Positions 53,806-61,547 of a DNA stretch of 64,000 bases are shown one piece after another. Source of the stretch: Sphingobacteriales bacterium 46-32 (GTDB lineage Bacteria > Bacteroidota > Bacteroidia > Chitinophagales > Chitinophagaceae); the NCBI GenBank assembly GCA_001898485.1, contig MKTY01000020.1:992001-1056000 (forward strand), read 5' to 3'. Position 1 is the first letter of the stretch. Each line of letters begins with the position of its first letter. Both the position numbers and the translations under genes were made by a program. Under the pieces are notes generated by a model. The model was not told where the DNA came from, searched no databases, and saw nothing but the letters and a program-made list of their open reading frames with translations.

Positions 53806-55668
53806 ATGTTTCCAAATTATGATGTAATTGTTGTAGGCGCGGGTCACGCCGGTTGTGAAGCTGCCGCCGCAGCCGCCAATCTGGGGTCTAAAGTGCTTTT
53901 GGTTACCATGAATATGCAGACTATTGCCCAGATGAGCTGTAATCCCGCGATGGGAGGTATTGCCAAGGGGCAAATAGTACGCGAGATTGACGCTATGGGC
54001 GGATACTCGGGAATCGTTACTGATCTTTCCATGATCCAGTTCAGGATGCTTAACCGAAGCAAAGGGCCTGCAATGTGGAGCCCCCGCGCACAGAGCGACC
54101 GGATGCTCTTTGCTTCAAAATGGAGAGAAATGCTGGAGAATACTCCCAATGTTGACTTTTACCAGGATATGGTAAAGGGACTCATTGTTAAAGATGGACG
54201 AGCATGTGGAGTCGTTACAGGTCTGGGCCATCAAATAGAATCAAAAGCAGTAGTCCTTACTAATGGAACTTTTCTGAATGGAGTAATACATATTGGTGAA
54301 AAGAACTTTGGAGGCGGCCGTGCTGCAGAAAAAGCTGCTACAGGAATAACAGAACAATTGGTTTCCCTTGGGTTTGAAAGTGATCGCCTTAAAACAGGAA
54401 CACCCCCACGTATCGATGGCCGTAGCCTTGACTATACCAAAATGGAAGAGCAGCCTGGCGATGAAGAGGTGGTTGGCTTCTCTTATACCCAAACTGTTAA
54501 GCCAACCCAGCAAAGAAGCTGCTGGATCAGCTATACCAACCAAACAGTCCACGATATTCTGAAAACAGGTTTTGACCGGAGTCCAATGTTTGCCGGCCGG
54601 ATCGACGGCGTTGGCCCACGCTATTGCCCCAGCATTGAAGACAAGATCAACCGGTTTGCCGAGCGGGAACGTCACCAGCTATTCATTGAGCCCGAAGGCT
54701 GGAATACAGTAGAAATATATGTAAACGGATTTTCTACTTCTCTCCCAGAAGATGTACAGTACAAAGCATTGCGACTTGTACCAGGATTCGAAAATGTACG
54801 CATCTTCCGTCCAGGCTATGCCATTGAATATGACTACTTTCCTCCAACCCAACTTAAACACACATTAGAAACAAAACTAATATCTAATTTGTTCTTTGCG
54901 GGACAAATAAATGGAACAACGGGGTACGAAGAGGCCGCCTGCCAGGGACTCATGGCTGGAATCAATGCCCACCAGAAAGTAAAAGAACTCGCACCTGTAA
55001 TATTAAAACGCAGCGAAGCATACATTGGAGTACTTGTCGATGACCTGATTAGTAAAGGAACCGAAGAACCTTACCGGATGTTTACCTCCCGCGCAGAATA
55101 TAGAACCCTGCTTCGCCAGGACAATGCGGACGCCCGCCTCACACCACTTAGCTATAAACTGGGCCTGGCAACCCAGGAAAGAATGGATCGTGTATTGGAA
55201 AAAACACAGCAGGTACAGCAAATAAAAGATTTTCTCAAAATCAATACAGTTACTCCAGAGCAGATCAACCCATACCTGATGAGTCTTAACTCATCACCCA
55301 TAACCGAAAAACAGAAACTGGAAAAAATATTGTTACGTCCCGACGTAGAACTCGATACGCTTTCAAAAGCAGTACCCTTCCTGGCAGAAGCCCTTATCAC
55401 CTACACACGCGAATCAATAGAACAAGCCGCTATCCAGGTGAAGTATGATATATATATAGAAAAAGAAAAAGAACTCGTACAACGAATGAGTCAGCTTGAA
55501 GATCTTGAGATTCCAGATAGTTTTGATTACAAAAAAATCCAGGCCTTAGGTAATGAAGCCCGCGAAAAGCTGAATCGCATCCGACCCAGAACACTTGGTC
55601 AGGCCAGTCGTATTTCGGGTATTAATCCGAGTGATGTACAAATATTAATGGTATACATGGGTCGTTAA
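53806..55668 (+). CDS. mnmG: tRNA uridine-5-carboxymethylaminomethyl modification enzyme, FAD subunit
   Basis: 620 aa from the ATG at 53806; a TTG six codons upstream is in frame. The FAD-binding motif is VVGAGHAGCEAA, followed by MSCNPAMGGIAKGQIVREID, TGTPPRIDGRSLDYTKMEEQ, AGQINGTTGYEEAACQGLMA and the C-terminal MnmE-binding region RPRTLGQASRISGINPSDVQ. With MnmE it makes cmnm5U34 in tRNAs. The gene (gidA) lies near the replication origin in many bacteria, consistent with the parS-like sites upstream. Its stop overlaps that of the convergent ATP-grasp-SET gene by 4 nt. Confidence 0.95.
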   Translation: MFPNYDVIVVGAGHAGCEAAAAAANLGSKVLLVTMNMQTIAQMSCNPAMGGIAKGQIVREIDAMGGYSGIVTDLSMIQFRMLNRSKGPAMWSPRAQSDRMLFASKWREMLENTPNVDFYQDMVKGLIVKDGRACGVVTGLGHQIESKAVVLTNGTFLNGVIHIGEKNFGGGRAAEKAATGITEQLVSLGFESDRLKTGTPPRIDGRSLDYTKMEEQPGDEEVVGFSYTQTVKPTQQRSCWISYTNQTVHDILKTGFDRSPMFAGRIDGVGPRYCPSIEDKINRFAERERHQLFIEPEGWNTVEIYVNGFSTSLPEDVQYKALRLVPGFENVRIFRPGYAIEYDYFPPTQLKHTLETKLISNLFFAGQINGTTGYEEAACQGLMAGINAHQKVKELAPVILKRSEAYIGVLVDDLISKGTEEPYRMFTSRAEYRTLLRQDNADARLTPLSYKLGLATQERMDRVLEKTQQVQQIKDFLKINTVTPEQINPYLMSLNSSPITEKQKLEKILLRPDVELDTLSKAVPFLAEALITYTRESIEQAAIQVKYDIYIEKEKELVQRMSQLEDLEIPDSFDYKKIQALGNEAREKLNRIRPRTLGQASRISGINPSDVQILMVYMGR

Positions 55669-57083
55669 ACACCGGCCCTTGTACTAACCGAATTTCCCAC
55701 TACCCCATTAATGGTGCCCCTGCAATTAGTCGCACCACAGCGACATTCAAAAGGCTCCATACTTTCATCAAGAAAAGAACTATAGTCGAGCGTAAGCTCC
55801 TCATGCATGCGAATATTTCGTAATGCAATAACATTTAACCCACTCATCCCGGTATTGGCATCGCAGCTATGATTCTGTGGCGACCACTCAGCCGGATTAT
55901 CATCCCAAAGAACAAATACCTCATTGCTGAGAGCGTAGGCATACCTGCGAAAATTCAATTTTTGTTCTTCATTCCAGTGTTTCTCTACATGCAGGCGCGT
56001 TACTATTCTATGCTGCCGCTCTTCTCCCTGAAAAACAATCTCTCCCTTTTTAATATGGCGGTTTGCATAAATACCAAAACCCGAAATAGAATTGCCCCGC
56101 ATAGAAAAAGGTTTCTTCCTTCGCTTATGCCTTGCAATACCTTCGGCTATGATATGATCGAGAAAACCCTTTTGCCCCGCGTCATCAAACTTAAGAATGA
56201 AATCAGCCGAACCCTCATACCCATCTGTATAAAAGACAGAACAGGTAAAATTAATTTCGAGGAAAAAAATCTCCCCGGCTTCATTAACCCTGAAATCCAT
56301 CCTGGCATAACCAACCCCGTTGAAGCCTTTGAAAATACGGCTTGCTGCTTCACGCAACTTTTTATCCAGTCCCGGATCGGTGCACGGAAAATTACAATCG
56401 GGATGCAACTCCGACGTTTTTAAGGAATACGTTTTGAAAAACTTTCCATCGGGAAAAACATATTCAACCGGCTTAAAAACCCGGCAGCTTTTACCATCAG
56501 TATCAGCTGCAACCAATACGGTAAACTCACGACCATCAATATATTCTTCTACCAGCAAAGGACCATAATCGTTAAATATCTCAACGACCTTATTCAGAAG
56601 ATCCTGCTTATTATACAAAACAGATCGCTCATCGATACCGAGGCTATCGCCTGCTTTGGCCGGCTTTATAAATAAGGGGTATTTCATAAACTCATCAACC
56701 CGATCAATATCTTCTGGTTTTTCAATAATGAAATACGCTGGTGTAGAAACCCCCTCGCAGTAAGCCACATATTTCATCAACTCCTTGGTGGGATCATATA
56801 ATAATGCTGTAGGCCCCGTATAAGGCAGATCAAGCAGGTCGAGACTGTGAATAACATCGATAGAAGGAACCTCCCACTCCAGATACCCTTCGCACAGGTT
56901 AATGAAAATGTCATAGTTCTTTTTCTTCAGCTCCTTCAGTTGTCTGTAGGTAGTAAGCTTGTTAAGAAACACATGATCAACCTCGGCATCGGGTAAAAGA
57001 GCCGTAAGATGCCGGGGTGGGTCATAGTTTTTGTAATCCACACCTGTAGTGGAATAGTCTGGTTGCAGCACACAAACACGCAT
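55665..57083 (-). CDS. ATP-grasp ligase fused to a SET-domain methyltransferase
   Basis: 472 aa, two domains. Residues about 1-320 are a D-Ala-D-Ala-ligase-like ATP-grasp: FIKPAKAGDSLGI with K140, VEEYIDGREFTV, ARMDFRVNEAG and FLEINFTCS with E276 and N278 as metal ligands. Residues about 328-465 are a SET domain: ISGFGIYANRHIKKGEI (GxG), NHSCDANTG (404-412), ELTLDY with catalytic Y434, and a post-SET CxCx4C (C447, C449, C454). Together they suggest amide-bond formation plus lysine-type methylation on one product. It is last in a three-gene operon, 26 nt after another ATP-grasp gene. Substrates are unknown. Confidence 0.88.
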   Translation of the reverse strand: MRVCVLQPDYSTTGVDYKNYDPPRHLTALLPDAEVDHVFLNKLTTYRQLKELKKKNYDIFINLCEGYLEWEVPSIDVIHSLDLLDLPYTGPTALLYDPTKELMKYVAYCEGVSTPAYFIIEKPEDIDRVDEFMKYPLFIKPAKAGDSLGIDERSVLYNKQDLLNKVVEIFNDYGPLLVEEYIDGREFTVLVAADTDGKSCRVFKPVEYVFPDGKFFKTYSLKTSELHPDCNFPCTDPGLDKKLREAASRIFKGFNGVGYARMDFRVNEAGEIFFLEINFTCSVFYTDGYEGSADFILKFDDAGQKGFLDHIIAEGIARHKRRKKPFSMRGNSISGFGIYANRHIKKGEIVFQGEERQHRIVTRLHVEKHWNEEQKLNFRRYAYALSNEVFVLWDDNPAEWSPQNHSCDANTGMSGLNVIALRNIRMHEELTLDYSSFLDESMEPFECRCGATNCRGTINGVVGNSVSTRAGV

Positions 57084-57109
57084 AAAAATAGTATTGTAAG
57101 AAGGAAAAA

Positions 57110-58246
57110 TTAGTACGCGAGGCCTCTTCTGGCAAATGCATCATCGATGATCAGCTTCACCACCTCTGCAAAGGAAACACCAGCGAAACGAAGGATTGCA
57201 CCGATAGAAGTATAATTCTCATCTTCGCTCAACCCACATTGCGCATTTACTTCCAATACGAATAACTTCCCGTTGTTTGAATCCATACGTATATCCAGCC
57301 GGCCATACCCCACTCCCCCAACAGCCCGGTATGCTGCTACGCTAACTTCACTTAATTTATTATCCAGTTCCCTATTCACCGATTGATATTCATAAAAATT
57401 TGCGTTGCCGGGCATTGGCTTTTCTTCTTCATAGATTTCCCATAAGCGGTCAAAAGACAAAAACTTTTCTTCGTCGGGAAGGCTTTCATGAAAAATGCGC
57501 TCCACAGCCGGATAGCAGCGCACCGAATCACCCGAGCCAATCACAAACGTGGTAAACTCACGCCCTCTGACAAATGACTCAGCAATGAGTCCATCTGCCA
57601 ACAAATTCCAGCCACGGTATCCGGCTTCTATCTCCCGCACACGGTCCTCCAATTCCGCATCCGTATATACCACATTTTTTACAGAAACACCCATACTTCC
57701 TCCAGATACGGCAGGCTTTATAATAACGGGAGCACCGAGCTGCTGGCAAAGACCAGTATGCAGGTCTCCTGCAGAACGGATCATTTTCCATGGCGGGGAG
57801 GGTACGCCAGCATTATCAAAAGCTTCCTTCATCGGAATTTTTGAAGTTGTGACACGGTAAAAATAATCGGACGCACCCGTATAAATCAGGCGGTTCTTTT
57901 CGAGCTCACCGATAACTGAAACACCAGGAGTACCGTTGATTTCATCACCATCGCAAAGATTCAGCACTACGGGAACCTTGCGTCCGGATCTCTTTCGGAT
58001 GCCCTGAATTATTTCAGCAAAATTATTTATGGTAACGGGCTGCCAGACCCAGTCAACCCCAAGGAAAGAAAAAGCCCGTTTATATTCCTCCAGGCTCTGA
58101 GAAAAATCATAATAATACTCAAGGTTGGGATCTGAGGTTTCCAGATGTGGTATCAATACCCAAACCTTTAATTTCCGGATGGGTTCTGCACTGACCTTTT
58201 GTTTTGCACTGCGCTTAAGCCCTTTCTTCCCGGTTTCTGCGATCAT
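57110..58246 (-). CDS. ATP-grasp ligase, D-Ala-D-Ala-ligase-like
   Basis: 378 aa. A basic N-terminal tail (KKGLKRSAKQK), a pre-ATP-grasp domain (KVWVLIPHLETSDPNLEYYY) and the ATP-grasp fold: VIIKPAVSGGSMGVSV with K177, LIAESFVRGREFTTFV, GRLDIRMDSNNG and FVLEVNAQCGLSEDE with Glu and Asn metal ligands. The last differs from the E-x-N-x-x-P-G of true Ddl enzymes, so D-alanine ligation is unlikely. Its start overlaps the SET-only gene by 32 nt and it lies 26 nt before the ATP-grasp-SET gene. Confidence 0.87.
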   Translation of the reverse strand: MIAETGKKGLKRSAKQKVSAEPIRKLKVWVLIPHLETSDPNLEYYYDFSQSLEEYKRAFSFLGVDWVWQPVTINNFAEIIQGIRKRSGRKVPVVLNLCDGDEINGTPGVSVIGELEKNRLIYTGASDYFYRVTTSKIPMKEAFDNAGVPSPPWKMIRSAGDLHTGLCQQLGAPVIIKPAVSGGSMGVSVKNVVYTDAELEDRVREIEAGYRGWNLLADGLIAESFVRGREFTTFVIGSGDSVRCYPAVERIFHESLPDEEKFLSFDRLWEIYEEEKPMPGNANFYEYQSVNRELDNKLSEVSVAAYRAVGGVGYGRLDIRMDSNNGKLFVLEVNAQCGLSEDENYTSIGAILRFAGVSFAEVVKLIIDDAFARRGLAY

Positions 58247-58724
58247 TCAATTGCTGTTGTATAAAACGAGTGAGTTTGTACTGATCCAATACATCCTGGC
58301 CAAGATGTGCTGCCCCCTTAATATCTCCAAGGCAACGGTGACTGCCGCACAGGCATTGAAAGGGCTGGGCCATACTCCATTCTGTAGAGGGATAGAAAAA
58401 AGTCATTTCATCACCCGTTTCAATTGGCTTAAGCGCAATAATTTCATAGCTATGGGTATCAAAAAAAACATTCGGATCACAGCTGTGATTTATGTATTGC
58501 AAATGCTCCGGCTCCAGTAAAATATGCTGATCAACACCTATTTGCACAGTTAAATAAGAAGGCGATGAAACAACAGCACCCGCACTGAATGTGGTAATTA
58601 CATCGCCCGGCCGGTACGATCGTTGGGCGAAAAAAGCTTTCTGGTTGTTAGAGGTATTTTGCCGCACCACGGCAAAATGATGATCGCTGATAGTGAGGTA
58701 GGCGGAGCTGGAGGCAGTTACCAT
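58215..58724 (-). CDS. Stand-alone SET-domain protein
   Basis: 169 aa. A compact SET domain: QKAFFAQRSYRPGDVI, QYINHSCDPNVF (NHSC 79-82), EMTFFYPSTEW with Y111 in the catalytic position, and post-SET FQCLCGSHRCLG (C124, C126, C131). The SAM-binding GxG near the N-terminus is not conserved (NNQKAFF), so either SAM binding is altered or the protein is a partner subunit. It is the first gene of the operon and overlaps the ATP-grasp gene by 32 nt. It may methylate a lysine on a protein or peptide; the target is unknown. Confidence 0.85.
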   Translation of the reverse strand: MVTASSSAYLTISDHHFAVVRQNTSNNQKAFFAQRSYRPGDVITTFSAGAVVSSPSYLTVQIGVDQHILLEPEHLQYINHSCDPNVFFDTHSYEIIALKPIETGDEMTFFYPSTEWSMAQPFQCLCGSHRCLGDIKGAAHLGQDVLDQYKLTRFIQQQLNDRRNREERA

Positions 58725-58930
58725 AATTTATTTGTTATGAAAAGATAATTATAAAGCATAAACAAAAACAGAACTGCCCAATAAATGTGAACAACTACGA
58801 CAAGAGGTGGAAAAGCCGGGCTGAGCAGCTAATGCAACAGTTCTTCCTGGTACCTCGCGCTATGACTGATAACACTAAATCCATTATCAAAACGAGGACT
58901 GGCCAATAAGAGAAAGGACCCTATCTTTAA

Positions 58931-59593
58931 ATGGTGAAGGCCGTCCTGCTCACCTTTAAGACCCTCGTACTATACCTTGCTATAAGCATAGCAAGTCTGC
59001 TTATGCTAAGTATGATAATTGATTATGCCAGTTTTGAAACCGATATTCACTTTTTGCGCAGCAAACAGGGCTATCTGCAAAACACAACATGGACATGGGC
59101 TTTCTATATTCATGTCTTTACTGCAATAATTCCCTTAGTGGCAGGTCTTACTCAATTTTCGCCCTATCTTTTGCGAACCAATAAGAGGCTACACCGCACA
59201 GCAGGCAAAATCTACATCCTCGCCATTTTACTCATTAACTTTCCAACCGGACTTATTCTGGCCATCAACGCCAATGGTTATTTACCCACCAAACTCGCCT
59301 TCCTGTTACTTGACTGCCTCTGGTTCTTTTTTACCCTTCGGGCATGGCTGGAAATAAAGAAAGGAAATATTACGGCGCATAAAAACTTCATGCTCCGGAG
59401 CTATGCTTTAACCTTTTCTGCCATTACACTTCGCACCTGGAAAATTATACTTCCGGTTTTCATTACGATAGATCCTCTAACGCTTTATCAGCTTGATGCC
59501 TGGCTGGGTTTTGTGCCAAACCTGTTTATAGCAGAATGGTTGATCAGCAGGAGTCACCGCTCGAAAGAGAAAAAATACATCAGCAGCAAATAG
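58931..59593 (+). CDS. DUF2306 integral membrane protein
   Basis: 220 aa with about six membrane helices. The central LRTNKRLHRTAGKIYILAIL and GNITAHKNFMLRSYALTFSA contain the His residues typical of DUF2306, a family of unknown function thought to bind haem or quinone by analogy with other His-containing membrane proteins (inference). It is divergent from the SET operon. Its last 40 nt overlap the convergent 64-aa membrane-protein gene. Confidence 0.85.
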   Translation: MVKAVLLTFKTLVLYLAISIASLLMLSMIIDYASFETDIHFLRSKQGYLQNTTWTWAFYIHVFTAIIPLVAGLTQFSPYLLRTNKRLHRTAGKIYILAILLINFPTGLILAINANGYLPTKLAFLLLDCLWFFFTLRAWLEIKKGNITAHKNFMLRSYALTFSAITLRTWKIILPVFITIDPLTLYQLDAWLGFVPNLFIAEWLISRSHRSKEKKYISSK

Positions 59594-59748
59594 GCTGCTC
59601 CCACAAAAAGAAAAGCGGTCAGAAGAAAAGAGACGATAGACCAAACCCAGGGCGATTTTTCCTCTCTAACCAGCTTCCGGTATACTGATGCCGCTACAGC
59701 CCATGAAACTAGTAGAAGTACTATTATATAGAGGATTAAGACACTCAT
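59554..59748 (-). CDS. Small two-helix membrane protein
   Basis: 64 aa from the ATG at 59748; the frame stays open a little upstream. Two membrane segments (VLILYIIVLLLVSWAVAASV and VWSIVSFLLTAFLFVGAAYL) are linked by a short basic loop (RKLVREEKSP). No family recognised. It overlaps the 3' end of the DUF2306 gene by 40 nt on the opposite strand. Support is the clean membrane topology. Confidence 0.55.
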   Translation of the reverse strand: MSVLILYIIVLLLVSWAVAASVYRKLVREEKSPWVWSIVSFLLTAFLFVGAAYLLLMYFFSFER

Positions 59749-59946
59749 AACGGTGGGTTGATACTCAAATATCAATGATCTTACCGATATTGCCCGAAAC
59801 AGGTTTCCTTTTTAACAATTATGCCAAACCGGTTGCCGGTTTGGCTTATCCCCAGTGCCGGACAAAACATCATATCAACGCATATACCTCCTAATGGGTA
59901 TTGCAAAAACCGGCAAATTGAAGTTCTTTTAGGCAAAAATCAGAAA

Positions 59947-60774
59947 ATGCGCTCCCTACTCTACCCAATTTGCCTGCTATTACTCCTTACGAGCTTGCAG
60001 GCCAATGCCCAAACCGTCACCAAAAAACTCAAACAATCCCTCGAACTCCAGATGCAAAAGACCGACGAAGATGATATGGCTGGTACCCGGGGTGCTTCTG
60101 TAGCCTGGCACCCTGTGCTTAAAAAATACTACGCGGCATTTGCCGGAAATACGGCTTATCCACTTGCTGTTTTTGATGAAAAAGGAAAAAGGCTTAATGA
60201 TGAAGACCTCGCAACCATGACAGATCTACGTGGCCTTTGGTACAACACCGTCACCAAACAAATCTGTGGGAACGGTTATGATGCCTTTGGCTGGTTCACC
60301 TATCAACTGGATAAAAACGGAATCCCTACAGACGTAACTGACATTACAGACGATATGCGTCAGCCCAATGAACAGGCCGTGGGTACTTATAACTTTACCG
60401 AAAAACAAGTGCTTTTCCTCGGTGGCAGCCAGGTATATAAATACAATGCCAAAGGAATAGCTGTTGACTCTGTAGTTATTCACTGGGGCCGTAAAAAAGC
60501 AGATGGCCCGGGAGAGGAGGAGGATCCAGCCTTTGGACATGAAGATTATAACGCTACATCACTTATCTATACAGGTATTAAAGGACAGGAATTGGGTTTT
60601 CTAAACGTAGCTGAAAATCAAATTGAACTTTACGATATTAAAACCGGCTATCTTATAAAACTGCTGACCCTGCCAGAAACAGCCACTGCAGAGTTAAGTT
60701 TCAATTTTGCCTACGCCAACGGTACTTACTGGCTATTTAATATGGAAGAACGGAAATGGGTGGGATATAAATAA
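59947..60774 (+). CDS. Exported protein of unknown function
   Basis: 275 aa from the ATG at 59947, which begins a signal peptide (MRSLLYPICLLLLLTSLQAN, then AQ); an in-frame ATG 42 codons upstream would place this inside the protein. The mature part has strand-turn repeats such as GASVAWHPVLKKYYAAFAG, FDEKGKRLNDEDLATMTDLR and FTYQLDKNGIPTDVTDI, which suggest a propeller-like fold. No family is called. A terminator follows at 60818. Confidence 0.75.
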   Translation: MRSLLYPICLLLLLTSLQANAQTVTKKLKQSLELQMQKTDEDDMAGTRGASVAWHPVLKKYYAAFAGNTAYPLAVFDEKGKRLNDEDLATMTDLRGLWYNTVTKQICGNGYDAFGWFTYQLDKNGIPTDVTDITDDMRQPNEQAVGTYNFTEKQVLFLGGSQVYKYNAKGIAVDSVVIHWGRKKADGPGEEEDPAFGHEDYNATSLIYTGIKGQELGFLNVAENQIELYDIKTGYLIKLLTLPETATAELSFNFAYANGTYWLFNMEERKWVGYK

Positions 60775-60817
60775 GGAAACAGTATTGCCGCATCGTACAA
60801 AAAACTATTCGATCCAT

Positions 60818-60847
60818 AATGACCCGGCTTTGGCCGGGTCATTTGTT
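60818..60847 (+). terminator. Terminator after the exported protein gene
   Basis: Arms AATGACCCGGC and GCCGGGTCATT with a TTTG loop, then TGTTT. It lies about 45 nt after the stop at 60774. Confidence 0.75.
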
Positions 60848-60907
60848 TAAGAAATCATCTACCAGCAAATCCGAAATTTTAAAGCACCGCCACTACAGTT
60901 AACACAC

Positions 60908-61373
60908 AAAAAAGCCTGCTGCTTTCTTAACAGGCCACTGTGCATTGGTCCCGAGGCTTCGGGAGGGATCGAACCCCGGCTAAAATATCTTACCCTTTCT
61001 CAGTCTATCGCAAACAAAAAAGCCTGCTACTTTCATAACAGGCTTCTGTGGTGTGGTCCCGAGGCTTCGGGAGGGATCGAACCGTCCACTAAAATATCTT
61101 ACCCTATCTCAATCTATCACAAACAAAAAAGCCTGCTACTTTTGTAACAGGCTTCTGTGCTGTGGTCCCGAGGTTTCGGGAGGGATCGAACCCCGGCTAA
61201 AATATCTTACCCTTTCTCAGTCTATCGCAAACAAAAAAGCCTGCTACTTTCGTAACAGGCTTCTGTGCTGTGGTCCCGAGGTTTCGGGAGGGATCGAACC
61301 CCGCCTAAAATATCTTACCCTTTCTCAATCTATCGCAAACAAAAAAGCCTGCTACTTTCGTAACAGGCTTCTG
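60908..61373 (-). repeat. Tandem 108-bp array of terminators and tRNA 3'-end fragments
   Basis: Five copies of a hairpin, starting at 60913, 61021, 61130, 61238 and 61346. On the minus strand each has arms AGCCTGTTAC and GTAGCAGGCT around GAAA, then TTTTTTG. Between them lie four pieces (from 60947, 61055, 61164 and 61272) containing GGTTCGATCCC and ending GGGACCA, like a tRNA T-arm and 3' end without the 5' half. A shared GATATTTTAG spacer completes the unit. All lie downstream of tRNA-Phe on its strand, so they can act as serial terminators. The hairpin nearest the tRNA is intact; the farthest is degraded. Confidence 0.88.
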
Positions 61374-61446
61374 TGGTGTGGGGCGGGATCGAACCGCCGA
61401 CTCAAGGATTTTCAGTCCTTTGCTCTACCGACTGAGCTACCGCACC
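61374..61446 (-). tRNA. tRNA-Phe (GAA)
   Basis: 73 nt without an encoded CCA. Anticodon loop CTGAAAA gives GAA for Phe. The D arm GCTC...GAGC, anticodon stem AGGA-less core AAGGA/TCCTT and T arm GGCGG-TTCGATC-CCGCC all pair. The acceptor GGTGCGG/CCACACC pairs except for C5-A68. A -7 element lies 38 nt upstream, and the first terminator of the tandem array starts directly after the 3' end. Confidence 0.95.
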
Positions 61447-61484
61447 ATCCTTTAATCATTTGACATAAAGCCAAATGCGGGCTG

Positions 61485-61492
61485 CAAATATA
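61485..61492 (-). promoter_or_regulatory. -7 element of the tRNA-Phe gene
   Basis: TATATTTG on the minus strand matches TAnnTTTG, about 38 nt before the mature tRNA 5' end. No TTG is seen at -33. Confidence 0.55.
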
Positions 61493-61547
61493 GGCTGATT
61501 CCTTAGAATACCGAAAAAAACAGGGAAATAATCCTGATTTTTCAGTT

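Noticed and set aside
60947-61305. Four T-arm-like pieces as additional tRNA genes
   Set aside because: None has an anticodon arm, D arm or matching 5' acceptor strand.
61053-61463. A 136-codon frame with repeats through the tRNA-Phe region
   Set aside because: It is read antisense through the tRNA gene and its terminator array; the repeat is nucleic-acid structure, not protein.
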